Assembly (NCBI GenBank): GCA_034440615.1
Contig: JAOTOM010002921.1
Span: 60,169-124,168, forward strand
From: Ashinkailepas kermadecensis
Lineage: Eukaryota > Arthropoda > Thecostraca > Neolepadidae
DNA: 64,000 nucleotides
Direction: 5' to 3'
Positions 23,845-33,567 of this stretch are shown here, one piece after another (the first letter of the stretch is position 1; every line of letters starts with the position of its first letter). The position numbers were made by a program, and so were the translations under genes. Below the pieces are notes generated by a model, which ran no database searches, was not told the DNA's origin, and saw only the letters and a list, made by a program, of their open reading frames with translations.

Positions 23845-23970
23845 GGGGCTATGAGGCGGCCACTGCTGCGACTGTGAGGTGGCCATGGTTCGGGCTGTGA
23901 GGCGGTCGCTGCCGCACCCGTGAGGCGGTCACTGTGGTGGCTGTGAGGCCGCCACTGCCGCGGCTAAACT
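23845..23970. repeat. 23-bp GTGAGGCGGCC array, short form
   Basis: About five copies of a unit reading GGCTGTGAGGCGGCCACTGC. The same array has roughly 25 copies in hAT-like copy 2 (54935-55495). Confidence 0.85.
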
Positions 23971-24793
23971 GATCGGCAACGGTGTGAAATGTTATCTTAG
24001 TTATGCCCAATTTTGTTTTGTCTAGAAAATTATTTTTTGATAGGACGCTTTTTAGAAGTGCACCACTGAAATTCATATAGATCAGGATTCCATCCATATC
24101 AGCGTATTTTCATGTTTCTTCCACAAAATATATGAAGCTGAAAAATGTGCTGAAGAAGATATTAAAGGAAATGGCTTATGCCTACTAGTTCTGTTACTAC
24201 CGTCCAAGTGTAGAAGTACTGTACCTATTAGTAATTAATAATTGCTCGTTGTTTTGTATGTGATGTAAGATGACAGCTAATGGGAATTATAAGTATTCAT
24301 CTGGAATATAACTGTAATCTATTCTATACATGGTAGAAGATTGCGAGTAATTGATGTTCGATTGCCGAAGATCGCTTGGGATTTTTCACCTTTATGTGCC
24401 GGACTCCGGATTGTGTTATTCTTCGCTATCTTCGAGGGAATTGTGTTCATCCTCCACTGTCTCCGAACGACTTTGCTCTCCGAGCGACATTCAGGAGTTC
24501 CTTTTGGAAGGGCGACACTCCTTTTGTTGCGCAAAAATTTACCCAGGGCGCCAAGCGACACCCTTTTCTGATGAAACAATCGAAGAAAAAGCATGGAAGG
24601 CCGTCAGATCTGACAAAAAATCATGAAAATCATGTTTCTGAAATTTCATGTTATCCGTCCCGAAGGACAAACGCCCTTTCACCACCCAACCCTATCCCCT
24701 GTCCATTGGACCCATACCTGATTGGCGACCAATTTCCCAGAATTGTATCTCGTCGGCGACCACCGAAAGGCTTTTTTGAGCCCTGCCATGGGC

Positions 24794-26165
24794 ACTGTGA
24801 TAAGAATCTAAATTTTACAGGGGCGGTACTGGTTGCACCATCTAGGGTGTTTAAAAATCACCTTACGGGTGCTGGTTTTTGCTGCATCGATAAGCACCCA
24901 AGGGGTTCTAGATTTATGTTTACAGTGTACTAGCGCCACCTATGCCTTGGTCCTTACGTTACTACACCACCCGCCACCTAAACAACACTTACGACAACAG
25001 CTAACGAGTGTACATAAACGAGCGCCAAATGTTGTAAATGCACATAGCATTGCAAAACAATTAACACAGACAAGGCAATGACTTTTGTAGTAGATGTGCC
25101 GTCACAATACCAGGATCTGTCCGTAACAATCGAAACACTTGGCTATAGGTAGAGAGGTGCGCTATTTACAGCCGCAGTCTGTCGGGAGGTCACCGAGGTC
25201 TGTCGGGAGGTCGCCGAGGTCTGGAAGAGCGACGCGGCAGCGCATGATCCGCAATCACACGTTCAGTAGCGGGATTTGCCATGGGAGAACGATCCGGAAC
25301 ACCATGCTCGCCATCCCTCTGTTCCGCCCGCGGACATCGCACGTGCTCTGTCGGTCCCGGAGAAACCTCTGGCGGAGAGCTGACATGTTGTAGTGAAGGT
25401 TTTTCTCTCCCCCTCACTCATGGGGTAAACCTTCTGGCACGTTGATAGTTTAGGGTACCTCAGCGTTGGACGATATTTAAGACCCCGGTTAAATTCAATG
25501 GTTCGAAGCCTTCCATCTCCGAGCTCTGATCTCACATCTTGACACGCACTTCCAAAACCAGCACTTCTATATTGTGCTATTAGTCAACAGACAAATGGCC
25601 ACGAAGATCAAACAATAATGCGCAGCGTGATATAGCGTTAACAAGGTAGTTTCATTTTGACAGACAGGTGCAACTATTTCTATCAGATAATGACATCTCC
25701 ACAAACAGCGACTCTCAGGCAGAGTCCACGACGTACCTTAGTATGGGGCCAGGGCTGGCCAGACGGCGGCCGCCAGAGGGGCGAACGCCCACGACGACCG
25801 TTCCTCCAAGAGAGCCCTACTGCCTCGCGGTACCGTCGCTAGATACCCTCGGCAACGCCTGTCCCACGTGACCAACACGTCACTACTGCGTCGCATGGTC
25901 CGGACGTCGGGCCCGAGTCGAGAACAATAGCAGACTACTGCAGGCGGGCGCGCTCTCTGACATCAGACATCAGAGACACAATGTCAGCTCAGAGTCAGAT
26001 ATCAGAGCCGCCTCTGATGACATCCAGAGACTGGCCTCGCGTGGGAACGAGTGCTGAGACGGCACCTCGGTAGCCTCGCTCGGCCTGGCGCCGCACACGT
26101 GAGCTGTTCCGACAGGATGCACCGGATAGGCGACCCACAACAATCGGCTCGGTAAGGCGTACTGT
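24794..26165. other. no recognisable gene
   Basis: Sequence after the hAT-like element. A TCGGGAGGTC(A/G)CCGAGGTCTG duplication lies at 25181-25222. Beyond about 25700 it is GC-rich and may include the LTR of the neighbouring minus-strand Gypsy remnant, but I found no second copy to prove this. Confidence 0.4.
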
Positions 26166-26309
26166 TCAGACAGCCGACCGGCTCAGGGCGCTGCAGCCCA
26201 AATTACATTTCATCATCCAAGACACCCACATTCTCATCACCCGGCATTGAACGTTGGGGGGTAGGGGGCTGAATGACTGGGATTTAGATGCCCCAAAACC
26301 TAACTTTGT

Positions 26310-26725
26310 TACAATGTGGAGATGAGCTGAGTCGCTCCGCTGATGATCCACGCCGCCGGTCCGCGGGTGCCGGTGACGGTGGCGGCGGCGGCATCTGCCC
26401 TGGCTGCTCCGTCGGAGGCACCGGCGGTGGTGACTCCCGTTACACCTGCCTCTCCGCAGGTGGCGACGGCGGCCGCGGCGGCACAGACAGCTCTTCCTGT
26501 CCCTCCCGCCTGCCACCACCATCTGGGCGACGGTGTCCCCGGCGCCAGCCCGTAGAAGCTGGTCAGCATGGCGGCTCCATATAGCCGCCCCGATGTCCAC
26601 CTCGAACGACCCCGGCCCCGTCTGCGCCACGATCCGACCACGCCGCCACTTGGGACCCGAATAGCTCCGGGCCCAGACGGCATCGCCCAAACCCAGTTGG
26701 CGTAGCCGTCCTCCGGCATCCAACG
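26310..26725 (-). pseudogene. Gypsy-1 integrase C-terminal tail
   Basis: Minus strand: LGDAVWARSYSGPKWRRGRI, then a V-x-I block and WSRHADQLL. This is the post-catalytic domain typical of Gypsy/Ty3 integrases (GD-VW...KW..G...RH.DQ). Downstream the frame becomes Ala/Gly-rich over GC-rich DNA. The tail is separated from the catalytic core by a SINE (26735-26865). Confidence 0.75.
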
Positions 26726-26734
26726 ACCAACACC

Positions 26735-26865
26735 TCGTCTCGCAATCGAAAGATTGTGGGTTCGAATCTCACCTGTCGCTACTCTTCGCCCGCGACCAAT
26801 CGGCGTGAGAGATTGGCGACGCTATATATGACTCAACGGTCGACGTGTCGTAAAACCAATAACCA
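26735..26865 (+). mobile_element. tRNA-derived SINE, copy 2 (5'-truncated)
   Basis: The sequence starts within the tRNA-like head (TCGTCTCGCAATCGAAAGAT), keeps the B box GGTTCGAATCT, and shares the body GATTGGCGACGCTATATATG and the tail CGACGTGTCGTAAAACC with copy 3. ACCAACACC flanks it on both sides (26726-26734, 26866-26874), a target duplication. It interrupts the Gypsy-1 integrase gene. Confidence 0.85.
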
Positions 26866-26874
26866 ACCAACACC

Positions 26875-27727
26875 TGCTGCTCCTGACGCAGCAGCGTCTC
26901 CTGATGTGGTGACGGCCGTATCAGGTCTGACCTGCTGCGCAGGCTTCTTCCGTGCAACAGTTCAGCAGGGGTCTTGCTACCTGTGGACAGAGGTGTTGAC
27001 CGATAGGCCATTGGGAACCTGGCTAATCGCTGCCCGAATGTGCCTCCTCCCTGCAGATTTGCCTTCAAGCCGTTCTTGAAACTTGGACAGTTGTCTCGGC
27101 CGCGCCGTTGCTAGCGGGGTGGAACGGTGCCACCCGGCTGTGGCGGACGACATTCCGTCTCGGGAACGTGGTGAACTCCTCTGCAACGAATTGAGAGCCA
27201 TTATCAGTCACAAACCGGTGAGGTAGCCCATATCTGGAGAACAGTGTCCGAGATTCTTCTACTGCCTCAATCCATTTCGAGAACGAATCAGTCACAATGA
27301 GGAGCATTCTGTTCTGGAAATGTCCAGCGAAATCAGCATGCAGCCTCATCCACGGTCCCGAAGCTGGTTCCCATGGGTGGAGTGCCGACTTTGGCGGTGC
27401 TGTTCTCTTCTCGATGCAAGCTGAGCAGTCCCGGGCTAACTATTCTAGCTCCCCGTCCAATCCTGGTCACCACACGAATCTCCTGGCCAGTTGCTTCATC
27501 TTGCTACTGTCTAGGTGGCCAGAGTGCAGTTCCAACAGGATCTGTCTGCGGAGTCTGGTGGATACCACAACTCGACCTGCCCATAGGAAGCAGTCGCCCT
27601 CTGTGGAGAGTTCTTCCGTCCTGCGTCGGTAGGCCGTGGCGTCCTCCCCCGTGTTGTCCGTCCAACCGGACCGGACGTATGTCAGCGCACGTCCGAGAAT
27701 GGAGTCGTGACGCGTCGCTGTTGCCAG
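26875..27727 (-). pseudogene. Gypsy-1 integrase (zinc-binding and catalytic core)
   Basis: On the minus strand, from 27727 down, the sequence shows the end of RNase H (LTYVRSGW), an HHCC-like domain (LELHSGHLDSSKMKQLARRF, VWWPGLD, CSAC), then the DDE core. Asp is seen in RLHADFAGHF, Asp in FVTDNGSQF, and Glu in SNGAAETTVQ. Integrase joins LTR-element cDNA to the genome. A frameshift near 27068 follows the catalytic Glu. The frame then resumes with RLARFPMAYRSTPLSTGSKT. The SINE at 26735-26865 ends the core. The element lacks RT and most of RNase H between 27727 and the protease. Confidence 0.85.
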
Positions 27728-28300
27728 CTACTTTGCCGTCAGGGACGGTCCCTCGTCCTCCAGGAAAAGAACGTCAGTCGCATCTGGTCTCAGATCCTCG
27801 CAGTCCGATCCAGGATCCATCCCTGCACCGGACAGCGGCAGTCTGGATAACGTACAGCCGTACAGCCGTAGGGCCTCGATCCAGCTGCTTCCCAGGAGAG
27901 CCCGCTGGCCGTTCAGACGAGACACGAGCAGAGGAAGCTGCTGCTGAATACCGTTAAACTCTATGGTGACGGTCGTTTCACCTGTTATAGGGATGAGATG
28001 TCCTGTGAATGATGACAACTTCACTTTAGTTGGTTTCAGCTTGATGCCAGGCACCAGTATATCAGCGCTGATTATAGCTGCAGGCGATCCAGTATCCACC
28101 AACATTTTGAGCTTTGCACCGTTGAGCATTGGCTCTATCACAGGAGGCCGACATTTATCATTCGCAGAACAGTGGACCTCCCACAGAGTCACGTTCAGGT
28201 TATCTGCCATGCTATTATTATCAATAGCTTGCACTTGAACAGTTGACGTTGACGTCTGCTTCCGGAACGAGGTTCTACAACATCGAGTGAAATGGTTCAT
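27728..28300 (-). pseudogene. Gypsy-1 aspartic protease region
   Basis: A frame of about 190 codons contains KMLVDTGSPAAIIS (active-site DTG) and LLGSSWIEAL (the hydrophobic ILG-type block) in the spacing of a retropepsin. It cleaves the gag and pol polyproteins in such elements. It lies directly after gag on the minus strand. Where RT should follow, the sequence instead jumps to the RNase H-integrase boundary, so an internal deletion is inferred. The frame as seen is open. Confidence 0.8.
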
Positions 28301-28303
28301 ATT

Positions 28304-29010
28304 TCACCACTTGAGGCACTTCTTACCCCTGGCGGGACATACCTGATGAGCCTTCAGACCACAGGCAGAACATCTCGTCGATGACTGGAGCTCACTCACA
28401 GGGACAGCAGTCTTCCTCGCCTGGATAGCACCAACCTCACCCGCCTCCTGTTCCTGCAGGCTCGACGCAGCAACTGATGCATACTTCACAGTTTGTTCAA
28501 ACATCCCAGCTGTCGATAGCAATTTCTGCAGCGTCAAATCATTCCCTTTATCCAAGGCCTGATACATCAGCTTCTCCTGTAGTTTTGCAATCGCCCCAGC
28601 TACTACCTGATCACGTATCTGTACCTCAGCTTCTGTGGTAGTGAATCCACATCGTCTGGCCCGACCCCGGAGTCTCGACACATAATGGTCAAATGTATCC
28701 GAAGTCATCATTGACACCTAATGAAATGCCATTCGTTCCGCAATCACATTTTTATTCGGACATAAATGCCCAAACAATCTCTGTTTAGCTTCCTCAAACG
28801 GGTCATCAACTCCCTTTCCATTGTGCAAGGTTTGGAAAATCTCCTGATTATCAAGCCCAATCATATGCAACAAAACGTATGTTTTCTCATGGTTTGTTGA
28901 TATCTGCAGCTGTGAGGTAGATCTCCAAACTCTCCACCCACTTCTGGAAATCAGCGCCGGCCATTAGCTCCCTAAGGCCGGGAAGTCAAATACCTCCGGT
29001 CGCCATCCTG
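28304..29010 (-). pseudogene. Gypsy-1 gag
   Basis: The minus-strand frame contains ADFQKWVESLEIYLTAAD near the start (about 28960), a central capsid-like block, and EVQIRDQVVAGAI and GNDLTLQKLLSTAGMFEQ, which are typical of gag in Mag-like Gypsy elements. It ends with a Cys/His cluster (CSACGLKAHQVC). A frameshift near 28890 and an in-frame TAG at about 28720 break it. Gag would form the particle that packages the RNA. No LTR pair could be identified on either side. Confidence 0.75.
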
Positions 29011-29399
29011 GCCGACCGCTGTCACGAAGTCCCGTTCGCGCCGCTCAGTCTCGTCTGCTCACTCCGCGCCGTTGACCTCTGACCGGACCTTGCCGGCGGT
29101 TATAGGTGATCCGCTGTCCGCCAGGTGACCTCCCCTAGGCCCACTCCAAGTGGACTCGCCCAGGCCGATATGACTGGTCAAACGCCAGAAATGCGGGATC
29201 GCGTGATACACAAAAGTATTCACTTACTTCATAGACTGCCGACTGAGGCGGTGGAAAACTGTCGCAGGGAAATGAAGATGGTGGCATTAGGCCACATCGC
29301 GGAGCTCTGCCGATCTGGTATTTGACTTCCCCACATCGGCGTCAAAGGGAATTTAGCTCATTATTTGATTGGATTTTTGTCTGGTTCCCGTTATTTTCA
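29011..29399. other. possible Gypsy-1 leader/LTR remnant and spacer
   Basis: GC-rich sequence upstream of Gypsy-1 gag, which on position could be leader and LTR. No matching second copy was found downstream of integrase. A 66-codon frame at 29125-29325 has no known domain. Confidence 0.35.
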
Positions 29400-31265
29400 T
29401 CACCGGTGCCGGTCAGCGATTTCCGAGTTGCATTTCATGAAAAACGGATTACCACAGTGAAGCTGTTTATCGCCAGTTTTATTTAACATCATCATTAACG
29501 ATATTTTCGCCGACATGCCACCTAAGTTATCAGTCTCCCTTCTTGCCGATGACAGCGCTATTTTATGCACATAAAAAAATGAAAAGCATTGTTTAGTTAG
29601 ACTCCAAAACGCACTTGACCAGGTATACCAATGGTCTCTGAAATACGGTTTCACATTTTCGCCTCCAAAATCTGCCACCATGATATTTAGCAAATCACCT
29701 CCAAGCCTACATCCGGAAACACCGCTTCACCTCGGAAACACTGACATACCTTTTATGCATTCTTTTAAATTTCTTGGCATTATTTTTTATCGTAGGCTTT
29801 CCATGCATCAACACATCAAACACGTCCTGACCAAATGTTTTCACCGACTCAATTTATTTCGCAGCATTACGTCTTCATCATTCGGATCCGATCGTCATAC
29901 GCTTTTACAATTGTACCAATCCTTGGTTCTTCCCATTATAGAATATGATTCGGTAGTTTACGCAGGTGGCAGTACCCCCGCTTAGAAAATTTTGAACACC
30001 TTATAAAATAAATTTATCCGTATAGCACTCGGTGCAATGCCCACATCTCCCATTACTTCTCTACAAACCGAATCAGGACTCGCACCAATAGCTCTCCGAA
30101 GAATGGAACAAACATTTAGGTATGCCGCAAAAATTCAATTTAGAGAACACCACCTGACACACGTATCTTTGCAAATTCTCCCAAATCAACACCACGACTA
30201 TTTAGGTCCCGCCGAAAAGCGAACCGGCCTTACCATAGCTTCACGTATCAAAACTTTTTCTACACAACTCCAATACAATATTCCACATATTACTGCTCTT
30301 CCTCCACCAACTACACCACCGTGGCAGATGACCGAACGGAATATTTTGTATCTCACCACCACTCCAAAATCACAACATTCTCCAGAATACGTCAAACAAA
30401 AATTCCACCAGTTTCGTTCCCGTTATCGCCATATTCCTTTTGTTTTCACCGACGGATCTAAAGACGCAAATTACACAGGAAATGCCATTGTTTCCGGTAC
30501 ATACACAAAACAACATCGCTTGCCAAACGGGACCTCCATTTTCATCGCCAAATTGCACGCCATTCTCACTGCCCTTCGCTATGTCCGCAACCGTTCAATT
30601 TATCACCCAATGCGCCATGTCGTCATTTGTTCCGACTCAAAATCTGCTCTTCAATCTCTTCCTTCACTTTCCTTTTCGCACCATTGCCATATTTCCATTT
30701 ATGACACACTAGAAACACTTCATCTGATGGGCATGAAGGTCCGTTTCCTGTGGGTGCCCAGTCACTGTGGCATCCCAGGAAACGAGGAAGCAGATCATTT
30801 CGCAAAACAATCATTACAATTACCACACATCACAGAAATCCCACCAGATTTTGACGCCATCAAATCAACAATACGACAGAACATTCGACATTTTTGGAAC
30901 CAACAATTGACTGAAACCACAAACCACACACAATTACGTCTCATCGAACCTGTCATCGAAAACTGGACCACATCATATAAAAAAACAGACAAGAAGAAAA
31001 AGTTTTATCGCGGCTCCGCATAGGTCACACTTTTCTCACCCATCGATATATTTACACTGCTTCACCTCGACCTACATGCCCATCATGCAACACTCATCTT
31101 ACCGTTTCACATATTCTCCTACACTGTCAACATTACCATGAACATCGAAAAACACTTACCAACTACTGCCGTGCACACAACATCCCCTTTTCTTTGCCCA
31201 CACTATTAGGAGATGCACACCCTTTTCCTAATCTCCTTTTCAATTTTCTCCGAAAAACCAACTTA
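29400..31265 (+). pseudogene. non-LTR retrotransposon ORF2: RT end, RNase H, zinc knuckle
   Basis: The frame opens inside RT with GLPQ-stop-SCLSPVLFNIIIND (29449 on) and LLADDSAIL, the catalytic (Y)ADD block with the first residue changed. It continues through the RT thumb (FKFLGIIFYRRLSMHQHIKH). RNase H follows at 30445-30830 with FTDGSKD, IAKLHAILTAL, VICSDSKSAL and WVPSHCGIPGNEEADHFAK, so the D-E-D-H set appears complete. A C-terminal CCHC-like motif (CPSCN...HILLHC) ends the protein at about 31260. Damage includes stops at 29458, 29572, 29983 and 30001 and a frameshift near 31000 in an A-rich stretch. An RNase H plus zinc knuckle suggests the I or R1-type groups. It is 5'-truncated. Confidence 0.85.
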
Positions 31266-31378
31266 CTTCAGGACTTGTAAATTGACTTTTTGAACATAAT
31301 ATTTTTTATCTCTCTTTCTATTCACGGCACGAAATGGCCTGAACAGGCCGAAGTGCCTAACATAATAAAATAAAAATA
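31266..31378 (+). other. 3' end of the non-LTR element
   Basis: After the stop a short tail contains a perfect 6-bp hairpin GGCCTGAACAGGCC (31336-31349), flanked by CGGCAC and GTGCC words that can extend pairing. It finishes with ATAATAAAATAAAAA. Such a hairpin plus A-rich end is the likely template-recognition site for the RT. Confidence 0.65.
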
Positions 31379-31516
31379 CCGGAAGATTCGTGACTTCAGA
31401 CTTCCGCCTTCACTTGAAACTTCACCATGCTGTTGACGTGGCAGCATGCACAAAGTACACGACAAAATTCGTCTATTGCACAGCTGCAAATGGCGTCTAG
31501 GATGGAGCAACATGCG

Positions 31517-32164
31517 CACTAGCGGATCCAGGGAGGGGCCATTCCGGCCATGCCCCCCCGAAGCGCTTAAAAGGGGGGGGGGGCATAGTGTCTTTTGCCC
31601 CCCCCCCGAAACCAACGGAAGTAAACTACATTAAAATGCAGTAACCTTTGCCGAGGTTAAAAAATAGCGTCGGAATGAAAGAATCAACAATTTTAAACAT
31701 GTTTTTTAATAATTATTTGGAAGCCAATATAGTAGCATAGTAGATTCTGACACACATCAAGGGTTCCATGCTGCTCAAGTTCTGCTTACAGCAAGAGTTG
31801 ACAAAATCGGAACCACCAGTGTGTACACGTGCACGAACGTTGACGTGGTACAAGACGTTGAACGTGAACGTGAACGTTTTGGTAAACAAGAACAAAAATC
31901 CGGTAACTTAGAAACGGTGGAGGTAGGCTGTGGCCCATACACAGGAAATTATGTTGTCAATATTTTTTTTCCATGGGCCCCTTTGCCAAATAGTGGTCGA
32001 AATCCGGTGCTTTTAACTAAAAATAGTGGGAGAATCGCACCCTCCAAATCCGTTCGACCCCCTCCCCTGATGCAATTCCCTGGTACGCCACTGGGGGGAG
32101 GGGAGGGGGATAACGCCGAAAACCGAAAGTTGCCCCCCAAGCCGGTGGGCTAGATCCGCCAGTG
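31517..32164. mobile_element. hAT-like MITE, 648 bp
   Basis: The left end CACTAGCGGATCCAG and right end CTAGATCCGCCAGTG are inverted repeats (14 of 15 positions). Flanking 8-mers AACATGCG and AACATGTG agree at seven positions, consistent with an old 8-bp target duplication. The interior has a long G-run and C-run (31570-31610) and no ORF of interest. It is non-autonomous, and unrelated in its ends to the large elements at 19343 and 49163. Confidence 0.75.
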
Positions 32165-32180
32165 AACATGTGTATGAATG

Positions 32181-32216
32181 TATCGACAAACAACACAATT
32201 GTGTTGTTTGTCGATA
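32181..32216. repeat. 36-bp perfect palindrome
   Basis: Two 18-base arms starting TATCGACAAACAACACAA meet with no spacer. Followed at once by tandem ATAGTCG units. Confidence 0.95.
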
Positions 32217-32252
32217 GTTTGCGATAGTCGATAGTCGATAGTCGATAGTTTG
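32217..32252. repeat. 7-bp GATAGTC microsatellite
   Basis: CGATAGTCGATAGTCGATAG and neighbours, about four units. It shares the TCGATAG word with the end of the adjoining palindrome. Confidence 0.9.
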
Positions 32253-32653
32253 CGAAGCACTACAATGCCACCATTTGCGAGTGCTTCGCCGTGCTGTTCG
32301 TTCGGGTGCCAGGTTTGAAAAACACCACGCGCCTCAGCACACTATAACGCGCCACGTGAGGAGAGACGCTTTCCAAGGTCGCATGGACCCTCAAGGTGCG
32401 TACATAGGCCACAATCCTGCTGGTAGAATGCCGAACTTCTAACGGACTCCTAACACGACACACTACCAATGTGCGTGCGTGGGTTCGAGCAGGCTACAAG
32501 GTCACCTCGCGCACGACGTGACCGGACCTCACTGGGCTTGTTTGTTGGCGGCGCTGGTTGGCGCGAGACACATGTGTTGCATGCGGCATAGCACACTCGG
32601 CACACCACAGCTCCACCGAACCGCAGCGTGACACCATAGTCCTGTGTGTAATA
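32253..32653. other. no recognisable gene
   Basis: GC-rich unique sequence without a recognisable domain. Confidence 0.45.
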
Positions 32654-32740
32654 CATCAGCCGTGAGGTCATCGGTCAGAATCAGCCGTGAGGTCATCCGT
32701 CAGCATCAGCCGTGAGGTCATCCGTCAGCATTAGCCGTGT
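32654..32740. repeat. 25-bp tandem repeat, about 3.5 copies
   Basis: Unit ATCAGCCGTGAGGTCATCCG plus TCAGC. Confidence 0.9.
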
Positions 32741-32831
32741 TGGCGGCGGACGGCCGACGGCTGGGCGGTGGTACCTGGCGACGGGTGGTGGCGACCGATA
32801 GTAGCCAACTGCATCCGGCGAGACTTAATTC

Positions 32832-32967
32832 AGTGCAGCCGGGGCATCGCTGTCTGTCAACACAGCTCGGGCATGTGTGCTGCCGATCAGGTGTAGCCAG
32901 GGCCGCTGTCTGCCAACATAGCCCGGGTATGTGTGCTGCCGGTAAGGTGCAGTCAGGGCCGCTGTGA
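32832..32967. repeat. 56-bp satellite, short block abutting the Gypsy-2 5' LTR remnant
   Basis: About 2.4 copies of the unit CCCGGGTATGTGTGCTGCCG plus GTCAGGTGTAGCCAGGGCCGC and a TGTCAACACAG-type end. It is the same satellite as at 41873-42485 and 44637-45553. Confidence 0.9.
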
Positions 32968-33087
32968 CGGCCCTTACTTGCAGTAACTTGCAAATACAAC
33001 GCTATAAGTTCCTCCGTGATTTGAACGGGCGTTATCGCTACGCGAGCCTCCTAAACTCTTCACGCCGCCAACGAAGACTTCACTACA
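32968..33087 (+). repeat. Gypsy-2 5' LTR, 3'-terminal remnant
   Basis: About 120 bases match 41754-41872 closely (CGGCCCTTACTT, ACTTGCAAATA, GAACGGGCGTTATCGCTACG, ends CTTCACTACA). The rest of the 5' LTR is missing: the 56-bp satellite lies directly to the left. The terminal CA fits the LTR convention TG...CA. Immediately right is ACTTTGGTGACCG, where TGG at 33091 would start a primer-binding site. Confidence 0.75.
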
Positions 33088-33235
33088 ACTTTGGTGACCG
33101 TACGACCCGGATAAGACTACAACACGCCTTTCAGCAGGACGAGGAAGTAAACCGACCACCTGAACAATTCAGTAAGCCCGGGAAAATCCCGAGAAAATCC
33201 TTCCAAATACACCCGTTCCAATTTTGGGGACGAGT
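33088..33235 (+). other. Gypsy-2 untranslated leader with candidate primer-binding site
   Basis: TGGTGACCGTACGACCCGG directly follows the LTR, as expected for a tRNA primer-binding site, though I cannot name the tRNA. The leader is interrupted by a SINE at 33236-33383. Confidence 0.5.
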
Positions 33236-33383
33236 GGTCTAGGGGTAAGATGCTCATCTCACAATCGAAAGGTTGTGGGTTCGAGTCTCACCTGTCGCTA
33301 CTCTTCGCCCCCGACCAATCGGCGTGAGAGATTGGCGACGCTACATGACTCAACGGTCGACGTGTCGTAAAAACCATAACCAA
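33236..33383 (+). mobile_element. tRNA-derived SINE, copy 3 (full length)
   Basis: A 148-bp element from GGGGACGAGTGGTCTAGGGG to the tail CGTAAAAACCATAACCAA, with A box TGGTCTAGGGG and B box GGTTCGAGTCT. A perfect 14-bp target duplication, CCCGTTCCAATTTT, flanks it (33222-33235 and 33384-33397). It is the best-defined copy in the window and sits in the leader of Gypsy-2. Confidence 0.95.
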
Positions 33384-33567
33384 CCCGTTCCAATTTTGAC
33401 CACCAATAGAATGTCATAGAATTGTATAGTCGAATATTCGCTGTGTACTGAATACTGTACGTGTGAATTTTTACGTGAATTGGGAAACATAATAGAGACA
33501 GTTTCTTCACAAAACTTGCGAAAATCAACTTTAATGGAATATTACGAAATAAGTAAGGTAAATAAAT

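Larger units (their letters stand above)
19343..24785. mobile_element. large hAT-like TIR element, copy 1 (5.4 kb)
   Basis: The left end is CAGGGCTCAAAAATAGCACC and the right end GGCTTTTTTGAGCCCTG, giving a perfect 13-bp inverted repeat. The 8 bases outside each end are identical (CCATGGGC at 19335-19342 and 24786-24793), as expected for hAT-superfamily integration. Subterminal GTCGGCGACCA-type words are repeated at both ends. The interior is AT-rich and shares its order with copy 2 at 49163-56358. It holds internal direct repeats of about 545 bp (20.4-21.7 kb) and about 245 bp (22.07-22.56 kb). I find no hAT transposase (no BED zinc finger or dimerisation block), so it appears non-autonomous or its transposase is in exons I cannot recognise. 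Relative to copy 2 it lacks an interior stretch at about 23839. Confidence 0.9.

Noticed and set aside
26288..26584. Gly/Ala-rich plus-strand proteins over the GC-rich patch
   Set aside because: They lie antisense to the Gypsy integrase tail, and their composition reflects the GC-rich codons of the opposite strand.
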